Assembly (NCBI RefSeq): GCF_001613345.1
Contig: NZ_BDCE01000045.1
Location: 62,001 to 126,000 of the forward strand
Source of the DNA: Nocardia uniformis NBRC 13702
GTDB lineage: Bacteria; Actinomycetota; Actinomycetes; Mycobacteriales; Mycobacteriaceae
Direction: 5' to 3'
Length of the DNA stretch: 64,000 nucleotides
In this document: positions 51,964 through 60,953 of the stretch, piece after piece
Layout: the number at the start of each line of letters is the position of its first letter
Position numbering within the stretch: position 1 is the stretch's first letter
Position numbers and translations under genes: made by a program
Notes under the pieces: generated by a model
Databases searched by the model: none
What the model was told of the DNA's origin: nothing
Seen by the model: the letters and a program-made list of their open reading frames with translations, nothing else

Positions 51964-53405
51964 ACGACCGCTGGACCCGAGCCGAGGAACGCTATCGGCA
52001 GGATGCCGAACGGCGCTACCGCCGAGATGATCTCGACTGGGATGAGGTGGCGGACGACTACGAGGATGACACCACCGTCATCCCGGCCTATACCGATGAG
52101 GACGAACCGCCGCAGCCGGAAACCATGCGACGGGCCGGGGATCGTTCGCGCCGCGACGATTCCGAGCCCGCTCCCCGTAAACCCGGGAAGCGCACGGGTC
52201 GATCCGCCACCCGATCGAGCGGGCCACGGTCGCGCCGGTCGTCCCGGGCGGCCTCGCGCAAGGCGGCCGAGCGCAAACGCCGCCGCCGCAATCTGTGGAT
52301 CATCGCGGGAGTGTTCGTCCTATTGTTCGCCAGCGCCGCGGCTTTCGCGGCGATGAAGCTGATGAACCGCTTCACTCCACACGAGGACTTCGCGGCAGGT
52401 ATGTCCGGGCCGGTGGCGGTGGTGCGGGTGCATTCCGGTGATACCGCCAGCCAGATCGCCAAGAGCATGTACGACAAGGGCGTCGTCGCCAGTACGGGTG
52501 CGTTCTACGAGGCCGCCATCCAGAACGACGGTATGAATTCGGTGCAGCCCGGCTACTACGCCATTCCGACGCACAGCCCGGCCGCCGACGCGGTGGCCAC
52601 ACTGGTCGGTAAGACGGCGCGGGTCGGCAATGTGGTGATCTCCGAAGGTCGTCAGCTGCACAACAGCAGTGACGTGCAGACCGGTGCGCCCAAGGACGGT
52701 ATCTACGCCAAGGTCGCCGAAGCCAGTTGTGTCGCAAGTAAATGCGTCACCTATGAGCAGTTGGACGCGGCGGGTTCGGCGGATCCGAGTTCCCTCGGTG
52801 TGCCGCAGTGGGCTCTCGACCAGGTCCGTCAGGTGCCCGACCAGAGCCGCCAATTGGAGGGTCTGATTTCCGCGGGCACCTGGGATTTCGATCCCAGTGG
52901 CACCCCGGAACAGATTCTGAAGCAGTTGGTTTCCGAGAGTGCCGCGAGCTATGAGGGGACCGGGCTGCTGCAATCCGGCAGCGCCAACGGTCTCAGCCCG
53001 TACGAGACGCTCATCGCCGCGTCGCTGGTGGAACGCGAAGCGCTCGCCGATGACATGGCGAAGGTCGCGCGGGTAATCGTGAACCGGCTGGAAATCGATA
53101 TGCCGCTGCAGTTCGACTCCACGGTCAACTACACCCTCGACAAAACCGAAGTCGCGACCACCGACAGTGACCGGGCGACCGTGACCCCGTGGAATACCTA
53201 TGCCATGGCAGGTCTGCCCGCCACGCCGATCTCCGCGCCATCGCTGGATGCCTTGCGCGCCATGGAGAATCCGACACCGGGACCCTGGCTGTACTTCGTG
53301 ACCATCGACAAGCAGGGCACCACCTTGTTCACCGAGGACTACAACGAGCACCTGCGCAGTATCAAGAAGGCCCAGGAGAGTGGGATTCTCGACAGTGGAC
53401 GGTAA
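51960..53405 (+). CDS. mltG: Endolytic murein transglycosylase MltG (YceG)
   Basis: 481 residues. A charged cytoplasmic N-terminus (1-110; strings of Arg and Asp) precedes one membrane helix (about 111-134, LWIIAGVFVLLFASAAAFAA) and the YceG domain outside the membrane. The catalytic Glu358 lies in LIAASLVEREALADDM, followed by FDSTVNYTLDKTEVAT and NTYAMAGLPATPISAPS, which are family hallmarks. It cuts nascent glycan strands and sets their length. The cytoplasmic head is much longer than in E. coli, as in mycobacterial homologues. aroE starts inside its 3' end. Confidence 0.93.
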   Translation: MNDRWTRAEERYRQDAERRYRRDDLDWDEVADDYEDDTTVIPAYTDEDEPPQPETMRRAGDRSRRDDSEPAPRKPGKRTGRSATRSSGPRSRRSSRAASRKAAERKRRRRNLWIIAGVFVLLFASAAAFAAMKLMNRFTPHEDFAAGMSGPVAVVRVHSGDTASQIAKSMYDKGVVASTGAFYEAAIQNDGMNSVQPGYYAIPTHSPAADAVATLVGKTARVGNVVISEGRQLHNSSDVQTGAPKDGIYAKVAEASCVASKCVTYEQLDAAGSADPSSLGVPQWALDQVRQVPDQSRQLEGLISAGTWDFDPSGTPEQILKQLVSESAASYEGTGLLQSGSANGLSPYETLIAASLVEREALADDMAKVARVIVNRLEIDMPLQFDSTVNYTLDKTEVATTDSDRATVTPWNTYAMAGLPATPISAPSLDALRAMENPTPGPWLYFVTIDKQGTTLFTEDYNEHLRSIKKAQESGILDSGR

Positions 53406-54207
53406 ACCGCGCCGGGCCGCCGTGCTGGGCAGCCCGATTTCGCATTCCCGCTCACCGCAATTGCATCTGGCGGCCTATCGCGCGCTCGGTCTGGACTGGA
53501 CCTATGAGCGGGTCGAATGCACCGCCGAGCAGCTACCCGGATTCGTGGACGGGCTCGGACCCGAATGGGTCGGACTGTCGGTGACCATGCCCGGTAAGGT
53601 CGCCGCGCTCGGATACGCGTCCGAGCGCACCGATCGGGCGGAACTGGTCGGTTCGGCGAATACGCTGCTGCGCCTCGATAACGGTTGGCGCGCCGACTGC
53701 ACCGATGTGGACGGGGTGCGGGGCGCGCTGGCAGACGGCGGCGTCGACGAGGTGGCGCGCGCGGTCGTACTCGGTGCGGGTGGTACGGCGCGGCCGGCGC
53801 TGCTGGCCCTCGCCGACCTGGGCGCGCACACCGTCACGATTGTCGCCCGCGACCGGGGACGCGCCGCCGACACTCTCGAATTGGCCGAGCGGCTGGGCAT
53901 GTCGGCCGAGGTCATCGACTTCGATCCGGACACCCTGGGCTTCGTCTGTTCCGATGTCGACGCGGTGGTCAGCACCGTGCCCGCCGCGGCCGCCGCACTC
54001 GTGGCGGAGGCGGTCGCGCAGGCCCCGGTGGTGCTCGACGCCATCTACAACCCGTGGCCGACCCCCCTGGCTGAGGCGGTCACCCGCGCGGGACACACCG
54101 TGATCAGCGGCCTGCACATGCTGCTGAATCAGGCCTACGGTCAGGTCGAGCAGTTCACCGGTAAACCCGCCCCACGGACCGAGATGGCGGCAGCGCTGCG
54201 AGAATGA
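53395..54207 (+). CDS. aroE: Shikimate dehydrogenase
   Basis: 270 residues from GTG 53395 (MDGKPRRAAVLGSPISHSRS); an alternative GTG at 53380 would add five residues. NADPH-dependent reduction of 3-dehydroshikimate. Substrate-binding SHSRSPQLHLAAYRAL, catalytic Lys68 in SVTMPGKVAA and Asp104 in CTDVDG (the usual Asn before Thr-Asp is Cys here), NADP loop VLGAGGTARPAL, and the end motif GLHMLLNQAYGQVEQFTG. It overlaps mltG by 11 bp. The other shikimate genes of the window (aroC, aroK, aroB) are on the opposite strand 2.5 kb away. Confidence 0.93.
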   Translation: MDGKPRRAAVLGSPISHSRSPQLHLAAYRALGLDWTYERVECTAEQLPGFVDGLGPEWVGLSVTMPGKVAALGYASERTDRAELVGSANTLLRLDNGWRADCTDVDGVRGALADGGVDEVARAVVLGAGGTARPALLALADLGAHTVTIVARDRGRAADTLELAERLGMSAEVIDFDPDTLGFVCSDVDAVVSTVPAAAAALVAEAVAQAPVVLDAIYNPWPTPLAEAVTRAGHTVISGLHMLLNQAYGQVEQFTGKPAPRTEMAAALRE

Positions 54208-54267
54208 GTACAGTTCTGTAACGAGTTTCAGTTCGGCGGCGGAGCCGGACGGGTTAGGGTGATCGAC

Positions 54268-54729
54268 ATGAATGCGTGGGTGTTGCGCGCCGTAGGTCTG
54301 GGAGCGCTGACCGTGGGGCTGCGCGCCCTGCTCGGCGTCGCCATGGTGCAGTGGCCGACCAACGGCTCCTGGATGCGTCCGTTGGGTCTGCTCGTCCTGA
54401 TCGCGGCCGTGCTCGCCTGGGGTGTGCTGGACGGCCGCGCCGACGCCGACGGTCAGCGGGATCTCACCATGCGTTGGCTGAAGGCCGGCCTCGCCGGTGG
54501 TATCGGCGCCGGTGCGGTGGCCTGGATCCTGGACTACCTCCCGGGTTTCGACCTCGGCGACAACGGCCTGCTCTTCGAGATCACCTCGGGTGCGTCGTTC
54601 ATCATTCTGGTGATCTTCATTCCCGGTGTGCTGGGTGTGGCGCTCGGCCGCTACCTGGTTCGTCGCCGGGACAACAGCGACACTGCCAGCGATCTGCCGA
54701 ACTCGACGAAGGAATCCGCCACCGTCTGA
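54268..54729 (+). CDS. B-4DMT-family small membrane protein
   Basis: 153 residues from ATG 54268 (MNAWVLRAVGLGALTVGLRA); GTG 54259 would add three. Four predicted membrane helices (about 7-24, 38-53, 72-90, 105-130) and a polar C-terminal tail. The layout and the LTMRWLKAGLAGG motif match the actinobacterial B-4DMT family, annotated as putative transporters of unknown substrate. It follows aroE by 60 bp on the same strand and may be cotranscribed. Confidence 0.7.
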   Translation: MNAWVLRAVGLGALTVGLRALLGVAMVQWPTNGSWMRPLGLLVLIAAVLAWGVLDGRADADGQRDLTMRWLKAGLAGGIGAGAVAWILDYLPGFDLGDNGLLFEITSGASFIILVIFIPGVLGVALGRYLVRRRDNSDTASDLPNSTKESATV

Positions 54730-54739
54730 TCGTTCTCAT

Positions 54740-55249
54740 TCACCTGACCAGTTCCGCCGGCTCGCTGTGCCGTGGCGCGGGTTGCCAGATGCGGCTGCGC
54801 AGATCCGTACCTCTGATCACCTGGATCCGCCACGGGTCCAAGCGCAGCACATGCAGTTTCGGGTCACCCGGTTCGGTCCAGAAGTTGCGGAGCGGATACC
54901 CCGCGCCGCGCGGGCTGCCCTTCCGGTAGAGGTCCCAGACATGTTCTTTGACCGGTAACGCATTGTCCCACTCCGCGACCGCGTCGACGGCGACCGAGTT
55001 GTTGCTCGGCTTCCAATAGGAGAAGCTCACGTTCGGGTTGTTCGCGAGATGCTTGGCCTTGACCGGGGTGTTGTAGGTGGCCAGCCAGCCGACCGGATTC
55101 CCGTCGACGTTCTCCCACACCGGGATCAGCACTCGGGTGCGCGGCCGGTTCCGGGCATCGACCGTGACCATGGTGGCGTAGTTGATGGATCCGACGTAGG
55201 CGTTGAATTCGCTTTCCAGATCGGCGAACTGGGTGACTTTGAGGCTCAT
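54740..55249 (-). CDS. PPOX-fold pyridoxamine 5'-phosphate oxidase family protein
   Basis: 169 residues from ATG 55249 (MSLKVTQFADLESEFNAYVG). Split-barrel flavin-binding fold: YATMVTVDARNRPRTRVLIP, HLANNPNVSFSYWKPSNN, and a C-terminal PWRIQVIRGTDLRSRIWQP that is typical of general-stress-protein-26-like or pyridoxamine oxidase family members. The cofactor (FMN or F420) and substrate are unknown. It ends 10 bp from the convergent B-4DMT gene. The longer frame to 55336 adds Arg/Cys-rich sequence and is not used. Confidence 0.75.
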   Translation of the reverse strand: MSLKVTQFADLESEFNAYVGSINYATMVTVDARNRPRTRVLIPVWENVDGNPVGWLATYNTPVKAKHLANNPNVSFSYWKPSNNSVAVDAVAEWDNALPVKEHVWDLYRKGSPRGAGYPLRNFWTEPGDPKLHVLRLDPWRIQVIRGTDLRSRIWQPAPRHSEPAELVR

Positions 55250-55354
55250 GCGAGATGACAGCAACGACCGTGGCCGACAAATTCCAGCCAAGCGATACCG
55301 ATGAGCGCGGATCCGACCATCGCAGCTCAACGCCAAGGTATGACCGATGGAAGG

Positions 55355-55801
55355 TCAGGTCGGGCGGGGTGCTGTTGCCCGGCGCCGCCACACTCCGATC
55401 GCGTCGGTTGCCCAGAGGGCCCAGGCTATCAGGATCGGCTGAAAGAGCAGGCGGAGAGCGCGTTTGGTGTCGGTGTCGAGGCCGAAGGCGTCGCGGTGTT
55501 CGACCAGTTGGGCGATATTGCCGGGGAAGATCGCTACGAAGAAGGCCGCCACTACCGCGCCTACGAGGGCGCGGCGCGGCTGCTTCCAGGCGAGGAGTAG
55601 GGCGGCGCCCAACAGGAGTTCGACGACGCCGGAGGCGTAGACGATGAAGTCGACATCGCCGGGTATCCATGGCGGCACCTGCGCACGGAAATCCTCGCGC
55701 AGGAACGTCAGATGCGAGGTGCCCGTGTACAGAAGGAAGGTGCCGAGGAGTGCCTGCAAAGCGGTTCGCCCGCGCGAGCGGCGCGGGGTTTTGGCTTCCA
55801 T
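55355..55801 (-). CDS. DoxX-like membrane protein
   Basis: 148 residues from ATG 55801 (MEAKTPRRSRGRTALQALLG). Four membrane helices with DoxX-like features: LYTGTSHLTFLREDFRAQVP, IVYASGVVELLLGAALLL, GAVVAAFFVAIFPGNIAQLVE, and a last helix with PILIAWALWATDA. DoxX relatives are quinone- or thiol-linked membrane proteins, often of unknown function. An upstream extension to 55939 is Arg/Thr-rich and unlikely. Followed by the PPOX gene about 105 bp downstream on the same strand. Confidence 0.75.
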   Translation of the reverse strand: MEAKTPRRSRGRTALQALLGTFLLYTGTSHLTFLREDFRAQVPPWIPGDVDFIVYASGVVELLLGAALLLAWKQPRRALVGAVVAAFFVAIFPGNIAQLVEHRDAFGLDTDTKRALRLLFQPILIAWALWATDAIGVWRRRATAPRPT

Positions 55802-56016
55802 GCGGTCAACGGTATCCCTGCTGGCAGAGGGTTCGCCTACGGTCCGGTGCCAACGCACGTTGAACGGGCGGTTCGTATGCTGGCCCGTTCGGGTCCGATC
55901 CGCGCGTCCACCCGGGCTCGCAGTGGTGGACTCGTACACGTACGAGGCCTCCTTCGGGCGGACGAGGCCCTTGTCAACCCATCGCTCCGGGGTCCCCAGG
56001 CGGTTAGCATTGGGCC

Positions 56017-56685
56017 ATGTCGACTCCGCACATCCAGCCGCCGGATCTCCCCGACACCATGACGTGGGACGAGCTCCAGCAGTTGCCTGATGAGATCGCG
56101 GACTTCATCGAACTACGCGATGGCCATCCGGTATGGGTCGCTGATGAGATCATGCTTCGGCACGGTCCTATGGAACACCAGAGATTCGGTCGACGTCTGA
56201 CCAACGCACTAGAGGCCGCGTCCAAGACCGCCATGGCCGACAACGACAAATCATGCTGGCAGGTCGAAGGCGAAACCAATGTCTTCCTAGCGCCGGACAA
56301 ATCCAGCTACCTCACCCCTGATTTCTTGGTGTGCCATTGCCTCGGAGACGAGTTCGATTGGGTCTTCGCCGACGATACGTTGCTGGTGGGGGAGGTACTC
56401 TCGCCGGCGAACACGCCAAAGCTGGTGGAAGCGAAGAAGAAGCGTTACGCCGCGGCGGGGATACCGCTGTACTGGGAGGTCGAGCTCGCCCGAGACCCCG
56501 CTCGAATCTCCGCCGTGCGTGCGTACGCACTGACCACCGGCGAAGTCCATCTGAGGGCAGGTGTCACGCCGTTGCACCCTGCCAACTACATCCTGGCGGA
56601 GGAGTGGACGCCGGAAACTCACGGAGGCATCGAAAGTAACCACCCGTACCCGATGAATATCGAGTGGTCTGACCTGGCTTTCTGA
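56017..56685 (+). CDS. Uma2-family (DUF820) putative endonuclease
   Basis: 222 residues. PD-(D/E)xK-type core: LRHGPMEHQRFGRRL, SSYLTPDFLVCH (Asp), TLLVGEVLSPANTPK (Glu) and EAKKKRYAAAGIPLYWEVEL (Lys). Uma2 proteins are numerous in actinobacteria and cyanobacteria, and many copies occur per genome; the biological role is unknown. ATG 56017 is the first start after a 215-bp gap. It interrupts the block of genes between aroE and the other shikimate genes, perhaps as an acquired gene. Confidence 0.85.
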   Translation: MSTPHIQPPDLPDTMTWDELQQLPDEIADFIELRDGHPVWVADEIMLRHGPMEHQRFGRRLTNALEAASKTAMADNDKSCWQVEGETNVFLAPDKSSYLTPDFLVCHCLGDEFDWVFADDTLLVGEVLSPANTPKLVEAKKKRYAAAGIPLYWEVELARDPARISAVRAYALTTGEVHLRAGVTPLHPANYILAEEWTPETHGGIESNHPYPMNIEWSDLAF

Positions 56686-56703
56686 TCGGTGCCAGCCGAG
56701 TCA

Positions 56704-56733
56704 GTGCCGTATCCCGGAAAGGGGATACGGCAC
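56704..56733. terminator. Perfect 12-bp stem-loop between convergent uma2 and aroB
   Basis: GTGCCGTATCCC (56704-56715) pairs with GGGATACGGCAC (56722-56733) around a GGAAAG loop. No T-run follows on either strand, so it may be a bidirectional, T-less terminator or an RNA-protecting hairpin. Confidence 0.55.
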
Positions 56734-56784
56734 TCTCGAGAGTATGGCGGGCCGGGCGGACACCACCTTCCGGCTCCCGTCGGA

Positions 56785-57903
56785 TCAGAGGAAAATCGCT
56801 CCGCCGCCGCTGTTTTCGTTGCGGGTGATGGTGGAGTAGGCCGCTGCCAGCAGGGACGGGTCCGGGCCCTCGAGGCGGCCGGGTTTGGCCAGGCCGTCGA
56901 GGATGACGAAGCGCAGCACACCGGAGTGGGTCTTCTTATCGGTCTGCATGGACTTGAGCAGGTCGGGGAGGGCCTCGGCGTCGTAGCTGATGGGCAGGCC
57001 GATGCTGGACAGGATGGCGGCGTGGCGGTCGGCGGTGGCGTCGTCGAGGCGGCCCGCGAGGCGGCCGAGTTCGGCGGCGAAGACCAGGCCGACGGAGACC
57101 GCCGCGCCGTGCCGCCAGCGGTAGCGCTCGCGGCGCTCGATGGCGTGGCCGAGGGTGTGGCCGTAGTTGAGGATTTCGCGGAGGTCGGATTCCTTGAGGT
57201 CGGCGGCGACCACATCGGCCTTCACCTGGATGGCGCGGCGAATGAGCTCGGGGAGCACCTCGCCGGTCGGATCCAGGGCGGCCTGCGGATCGCGTTCGAC
57301 GAGTTCCAGAATGACCGGGTCGGCAATGAAACCGGCCTTGATGATCTCGGCCATTCCCGCGATGATCTCGTTGCGCGGCACCGTTTCCAGGGTGGCCAGG
57401 TCCACCATGACCGCGGTCGGCTCGTGGAAGCTGCCCACGAGGTTCTTACCGGCTTCGGTATTGATCCCGGTCTTACCGCCCACGGCCGCGTCCACCATGG
57501 CCAGCAGGGTGGTGGGCACGTGGATGATCTTCACGCCGCGCATCCAGGTGGCGGCCACGAAGCCCGCGAGGTCGGTGGCCGCGCCACCACCCAGGCTGAT
57601 GATGGCGTCCTTGCGGGTGAGGCCGATCCGGCCCAGCACCTCCCAGCAGAACCCGGCAACCTGCAGGTCCTTACCGTCCTCGGCATCCGGGATCTCGATG
57701 CGATGCGCGTCGATACCCTTGTCCGCGAGGGCCTTCCGCACCACCTCGGCGGTCTCGGCCAGCGGTGGCTGATGGAAGATGGCGACAGTGCGGATGCCGG
57801 ACCTGTCGGTCACCTGCTCGACCAGATCACCCAGCAGACCCCGCCCGATAATCACCGGATACGGGTCGGCCGTGCGGACGTCGATACGGGTCGGCTCGCT
57901 CAT
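56785..57903 (-). CDS. aroB: 3-dehydroquinate synthase
   Basis: 372 residues from ATG 57903. NAD-dependent, zinc-dependent cyclisation of DAHP, the second step of the shikimate pathway. Motifs: DAIISLGGGAATDLAGFVAA, MRGVKIIHVPTTLLAMVDA, VGGKTGINTEAGKNLVGSFH, ILNYGHTLGHAIERRERYRW with zinc ligands, and HGAAVSVGLVFAAELG. The start shares one base with the aroK stop (TGATG). Last gene of the leftward aroC-aroK-aroB operon; a type II dehydroquinase (aroD), which often follows in mycobacteria, is not present here. Confidence 0.95.
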   Translation of the reverse strand: MSEPTRIDVRTADPYPVIIGRGLLGDLVEQVTDRSGIRTVAIFHQPPLAETAEVVRKALADKGIDAHRIEIPDAEDGKDLQVAGFCWEVLGRIGLTRKDAIISLGGGAATDLAGFVAATWMRGVKIIHVPTTLLAMVDAAVGGKTGINTEAGKNLVGSFHEPTAVMVDLATLETVPRNEIIAGMAEIIKAGFIADPVILELVERDPQAALDPTGEVLPELIRRAIQVKADVVAADLKESDLREILNYGHTLGHAIERRERYRWRHGAAVSVGLVFAAELGRLAGRLDDATADRHAAILSSIGLPISYDAEALPDLLKSMQTDKKTHSGVLRFVILDGLAKPGRLEGPDPSLLAAAYSTITRNENSGGGAIFL

Positions 57904-59684
57904 CAATACGGCTCCGATTCTTCTCGTGCGGGTTGTGCTGATCGCTGCGGGTCACCCGGTGTGGACTGCTCGCCCTGGCCGGCGCGCAGGCGCCGAGCCC
58001 GCGCCCGGCGGGCGCGAGCCCGCCGGGAACGACCAGGGGAGGGGGTATCGGTGGCGTCGGAACTGTCCGTACCGCTCGAAGTATCCGACCCGGCCGGATT
58101 CGCTTCGCCGGGGCTCGAATTCGCGTCGGTGCGGCTCGAGTTCGCGTCGCCGCGTGGCGAATGGCTTGCACCGGCGGCGTTCGGACCACTCCGGGCTGTC
58201 CGCCCGGCCGGAGCCGTCTCCTCGTCGTGGCGGGAATTCGCGGCGGACTCGGTACGGGCCCGGCGGCGAGCCCGCCGGGAACGACCGGGGGAGGGGGTAT
58301 CGGTATCGGTGGGACTGTCCGTACCGCTCGGAGTATCCGATCGGGCCGGATTCGCTTCGCCGGGGCTCGAATTCGCGGTTGTACGGCTGGAGTCAACGTA
58401 GCTGCTGCCGGAATCCGGGACCGCGGCAACGGCGTGTCCGGCTGTCCGTTCCCGCGTGTCGGGATCGACGGCCGTGGTGTGCGCACCTGCTGTGCCGGTG
58501 TGCGCGGTCGTGCCGTCCGTTCGGCGTTCGCTGGTGCCCAGCTCGGCCGCGTCGTCCGGGGTGGTGCGCGAATTCGGCTGGGCACTACCGGCATTCGTGA
58601 CCGCGGGTCCGGCTGACCGGGTTGCGCGGCGCGGGCCCCGGCCGCGTGTGTGAGCCGGTGGGGTGGTCGGCGTGTTGTTGGCATCCGGATGGCCGCGGTG
58701 CGCATCGGAGTCGGGAGTGACATGGCCCGACGCGGTGGTTGCGCGGCCGGAGGTGGGGCCGGTGCCGACGGCCGAAGCCTTCCGGGGCTGGCCGGGATTC
58801 GTGTCCGCGTCACTGCCAGTGGGTTGGTCGGCCTGGATACCTGTCACTGTCGCAGCTGCCGTAGTGCCCGCCGCGGCGGTGCCATCGCCGGTGCGGCGGC
58901 GCGAACGGCGGTTGCGGCGGCCACGTTTCGGGGTTTCGGCCGTACCGGCTACCGCGGTGCCGGACTGTGTGCCGGCCTCGGTAGCGGTGGATTCGGATGG
59001 GGAATCCGCGACTGTGGCAGTCGAAGTCGTGGTGGTGGCCGGTTGGGCTTCGCCGGTGCCGCGGCCGCGTCGCCGTCGGCGGCGGGAGCGGGAACGGCTG
59101 CTGGGGGTCGGCGTAGCGGTCGGGGTGGTGGGTTTTTCCGCGGGGCGCTCGGTGGGTTCGACGCCCAGGCGCTCCAGGACCATGCGTACGACGCGGCCGG
59201 GGCTGCGGCCGTCGGTGCGGACGCGGATGGTGGCCACCTCGCGGTAGAGGGGGCGGCGGATCTTCATGAGTTCGCGGTACTTCTTCGCCGGGTCGTCGCC
59301 GACCAGCAGCGGGCGATTGGTGCTCGCACCGGTGCGTCGAAGGCCCTCGCCCACACTGATTTCCAGGTAGATCACGGTGCGGCCGCGCAGTACCTCGCGG
59401 GTGGCCGCCGACAGCACCGAACCACCGCCGAGGGAGATGACGCCGTGTTCGGCGAGGACGGCGGCGCGCACCACCTCTTCCTCGATCCGACGGAATTCCG
59501 GTTCGCCGTCCTCGGCGAAGATCTCGGGGATGGTGCGCCCGGTCAGCTCCTCGATTCCGGCATCGGTGTCGTAGAGGTCCACGCCGAGTTCGCGGGCGAG
59601 TTTGCGACCTATGGTCGACTTGCCCGCGCCGGGCGGCCCGACCAGCACCACCGAGCGTGGTGGCCGGCCGGTCTCATCCGTCAC
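57903..59684 (-). CDS. aroK: Shikimate kinase with ~420-residue low-complexity C-terminal extension
   Basis: 593 residues from GTG 59684, which overlaps the aroC stop (GTGA). Residues 1 to about 175 are a complete shikimate kinase: Walker A GPPGAGKST (16-24), DTDAGIEELTGRTIPEIF, GEPEFRRIEEEV, VISLGGGSVLS and the lid TGASTNRPLL. The usual enzyme ends here at about 170-176 residues. The rest (about 176-593) is disordered, rich in Thr, Ser, Pro, Gly and Arg, with Arg clusters (SRSRRRRRRGRG, SPGRSRRARRRAR) and a repeated 84-codon module near the end. The frame stays open to the aroB overlap, so the tail is probably translated. Its function is unknown; the Arg clusters could bind RNA, DNA or membrane. 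Confidence 0.88.
   Translation of the reverse strand: MTDETGRPPRSVVLVGPPGAGKSTIGRKLARELGVDLYDTDAGIEELTGRTIPEIFAEDGEPEFRRIEEEVVRAAVLAEHGVISLGGGSVLSAATREVLRGRTVIYLEISVGEGLRRTGASTNRPLLVGDDPAKKYRELMKIRRPLYREVATIRVRTDGRSPGRVVRMVLERLGVEPTERPAEKPTTPTATPTPSSRSRSRRRRRRGRGTGEAQPATTTTSTATVADSPSESTATEAGTQSGTAVAGTAETPKRGRRNRRSRRRTGDGTAAAGTTAAATVTGIQADQPTGSDADTNPGQPRKASAVGTGPTSGRATTASGHVTPDSDAHRGHPDANNTPTTPPAHTRGRGPRRATRSAGPAVTNAGSAQPNSRTTPDDAAELGTSERRTDGTTAHTGTAGAHTTAVDPDTRERTAGHAVAAVPDSGSSYVDSSRTTANSSPGEANPARSDTPSGTDSPTDTDTPSPGRSRRARRRARTESAANSRHDEETAPAGRTARSGPNAAGASHSPRGDANSSRTDANSSPGEANPAGSDTSSGTDSSDATDTPSPGRSRRARARRARARRLRAGQGEQSTPGDPQRSAQPAREESEPY
58015..58377 (-). repeat. Direct repeat (252-bp spacing) inside the aroK tail
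   Basis: A stretch of about 110 bp at 58015-58125 recurs, with a few changes, at 58267-58377 in the same orientation. The spacing of 252 bp equals 84 codons, so the reading frame is kept. Both encode SSPGEANPA-SD-SGTDS-TDTPSPGRSRRA-type sequence, showing that the tail grew by in-frame duplication. Confidence 0.8.
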
Positions 59685-60886
59685 TGCGGTGCGTTGCCCG
59701 GGACGTGCGGGCGGGCGTTGATGCGCTTCAGGTAGCTGTTGAGATTGTCGACGGTCTCGGCCACCGAATCGCCACCGAACTTCTCCAGCGCGGCCTGCGC
59801 CACCACGAGAGCCACCATGGCCTCGGCCACCACACCGGCGGCGGGCACGGCACACACATCGGAACGCTGGTGAATGGCGACAGCCTCGGCACCGGTGGAC
59901 ATATCGACCGTCGCCAGCGCGCGCGGCACGGTGGAAATCGGCTTCATGGCGGCGCGCACCCGCAGCGGCTCGCCATTGGTCATACCGCCTTCGAGACCGC
60001 CCGCGCGGTTCGTCGAACGCAGCACACCGTCCGGGCCGGGCCGCATTTCGTCATGCGCCTGGCTGCCGCGCCGACGCGCGGTTTCGAAACCGTCGCCCAC
60101 CTCGACACCCTTGATGGCCTGAATACCCATGAGCGCGCCCGCGAGCCGTGAATCCAACCGGTCGGCGCCGCTGACGAACGAGCCCAGACCAATGGGCAGT
60201 CCCTCGATCACCACCTCGACCACACCACCGAGGGTGTCTCCGTCCTTCTTGGCGGCCTCGATCTCGGCGATCATGGCCGCCTCGGCAGCGGAGTCGAATG
60301 CCCGCACGGGACTCTCGTCGATGGCGGCCAGATCGGTGGCCGACGGCACCACGCCGGTGGTGTTAGCCGCGCCCCCGATGGACACCACGTGCGAGATCAC
60401 CTCGACGCCGAGCGCCTGCCGCAGGAACTGCTTGGCGACGGTGCCCGCCGCGACACGCGCGGCGGTCTCCCGGGCGCTGGCACGCTCCAAGACATTGCGG
60501 GCATCGTCGAAGCCGTACTTGAGCATGCCCGAGTAATCGGCGTGCCCTGGGCGCGGCCGGGTGAGCGGGGCATTGCGTGCCAGTTCGGCCAGCTCCGCCT
60601 CGTCCACCGGATCGGCCGACATGACCTGGGTCCACTTGGGCCATTCGGAATTGGCGACCTCGATGGCGATCGGTCCGCCCATCGACTTGCCATGGCGCAC
60701 ACCGCCGACCATGGTCACGGCATCCGCCTCGAACTTCATGCGCGCGCCGCGTCCGTACCCGAGTCGACGGCGCGCCAGCTGCGCGGCAACATCGGCAGAG
60801 GTCACCTCGACACCGGCCACCATCCCCTCGAGGATGGTGACGAGAGCAGGACCATGGGATTCTCCGGCAGTTATCCAGCGCAACAC
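59681..60886 (-). CDS. aroC: Chorismate synthase
   Basis: 401 residues from GTG 60886 (MLRWITAGESHGPALVTILE); the frame continues upstream to 61099 without a fitting start. It makes chorismate from EPSP using reduced FMN. Signatures: GESHGPAL, RRRLGYGRGARMKFEADAV, RPGHADYSGMLKYGFDDARN, ERASARETAARVAAG, EMRPGPDGVLRSTNRAGG, GMTNGEPLRVRAAMKPI and the end block HQRSDVCAVPAAGVVAEAMV. First gene of the leftward aroC-aroK-aroB operon, 68 bp from the prepilin peptidase stop. Confidence 0.96.
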   Translation of the reverse strand: MLRWITAGESHGPALVTILEGMVAGVEVTSADVAAQLARRRLGYGRGARMKFEADAVTMVGGVRHGKSMGGPIAIEVANSEWPKWTQVMSADPVDEAELAELARNAPLTRPRPGHADYSGMLKYGFDDARNVLERASARETAARVAAGTVAKQFLRQALGVEVISHVVSIGGAANTTGVVPSATDLAAIDESPVRAFDSAAEAAMIAEIEAAKKDGDTLGGVVEVVIEGLPIGLGSFVSGADRLDSRLAGALMGIQAIKGVEVGDGFETARRRGSQAHDEMRPGPDGVLRSTNRAGGLEGGMTNGEPLRVRAAMKPISTVPRALATVDMSTGAEAVAIHQRSDVCAVPAAGVVAEAMVALVVAQAALEKFGGDSVAETVDNLNSYLKRINARPHVPGNAPQ

Positions 60887-60953
60887 GGCTCCATCTTTCC
60901 ATGAGAATTCCGTCGCCCCGACACGCGGTCCGGCATAGCCCGACGTCAGCGTG

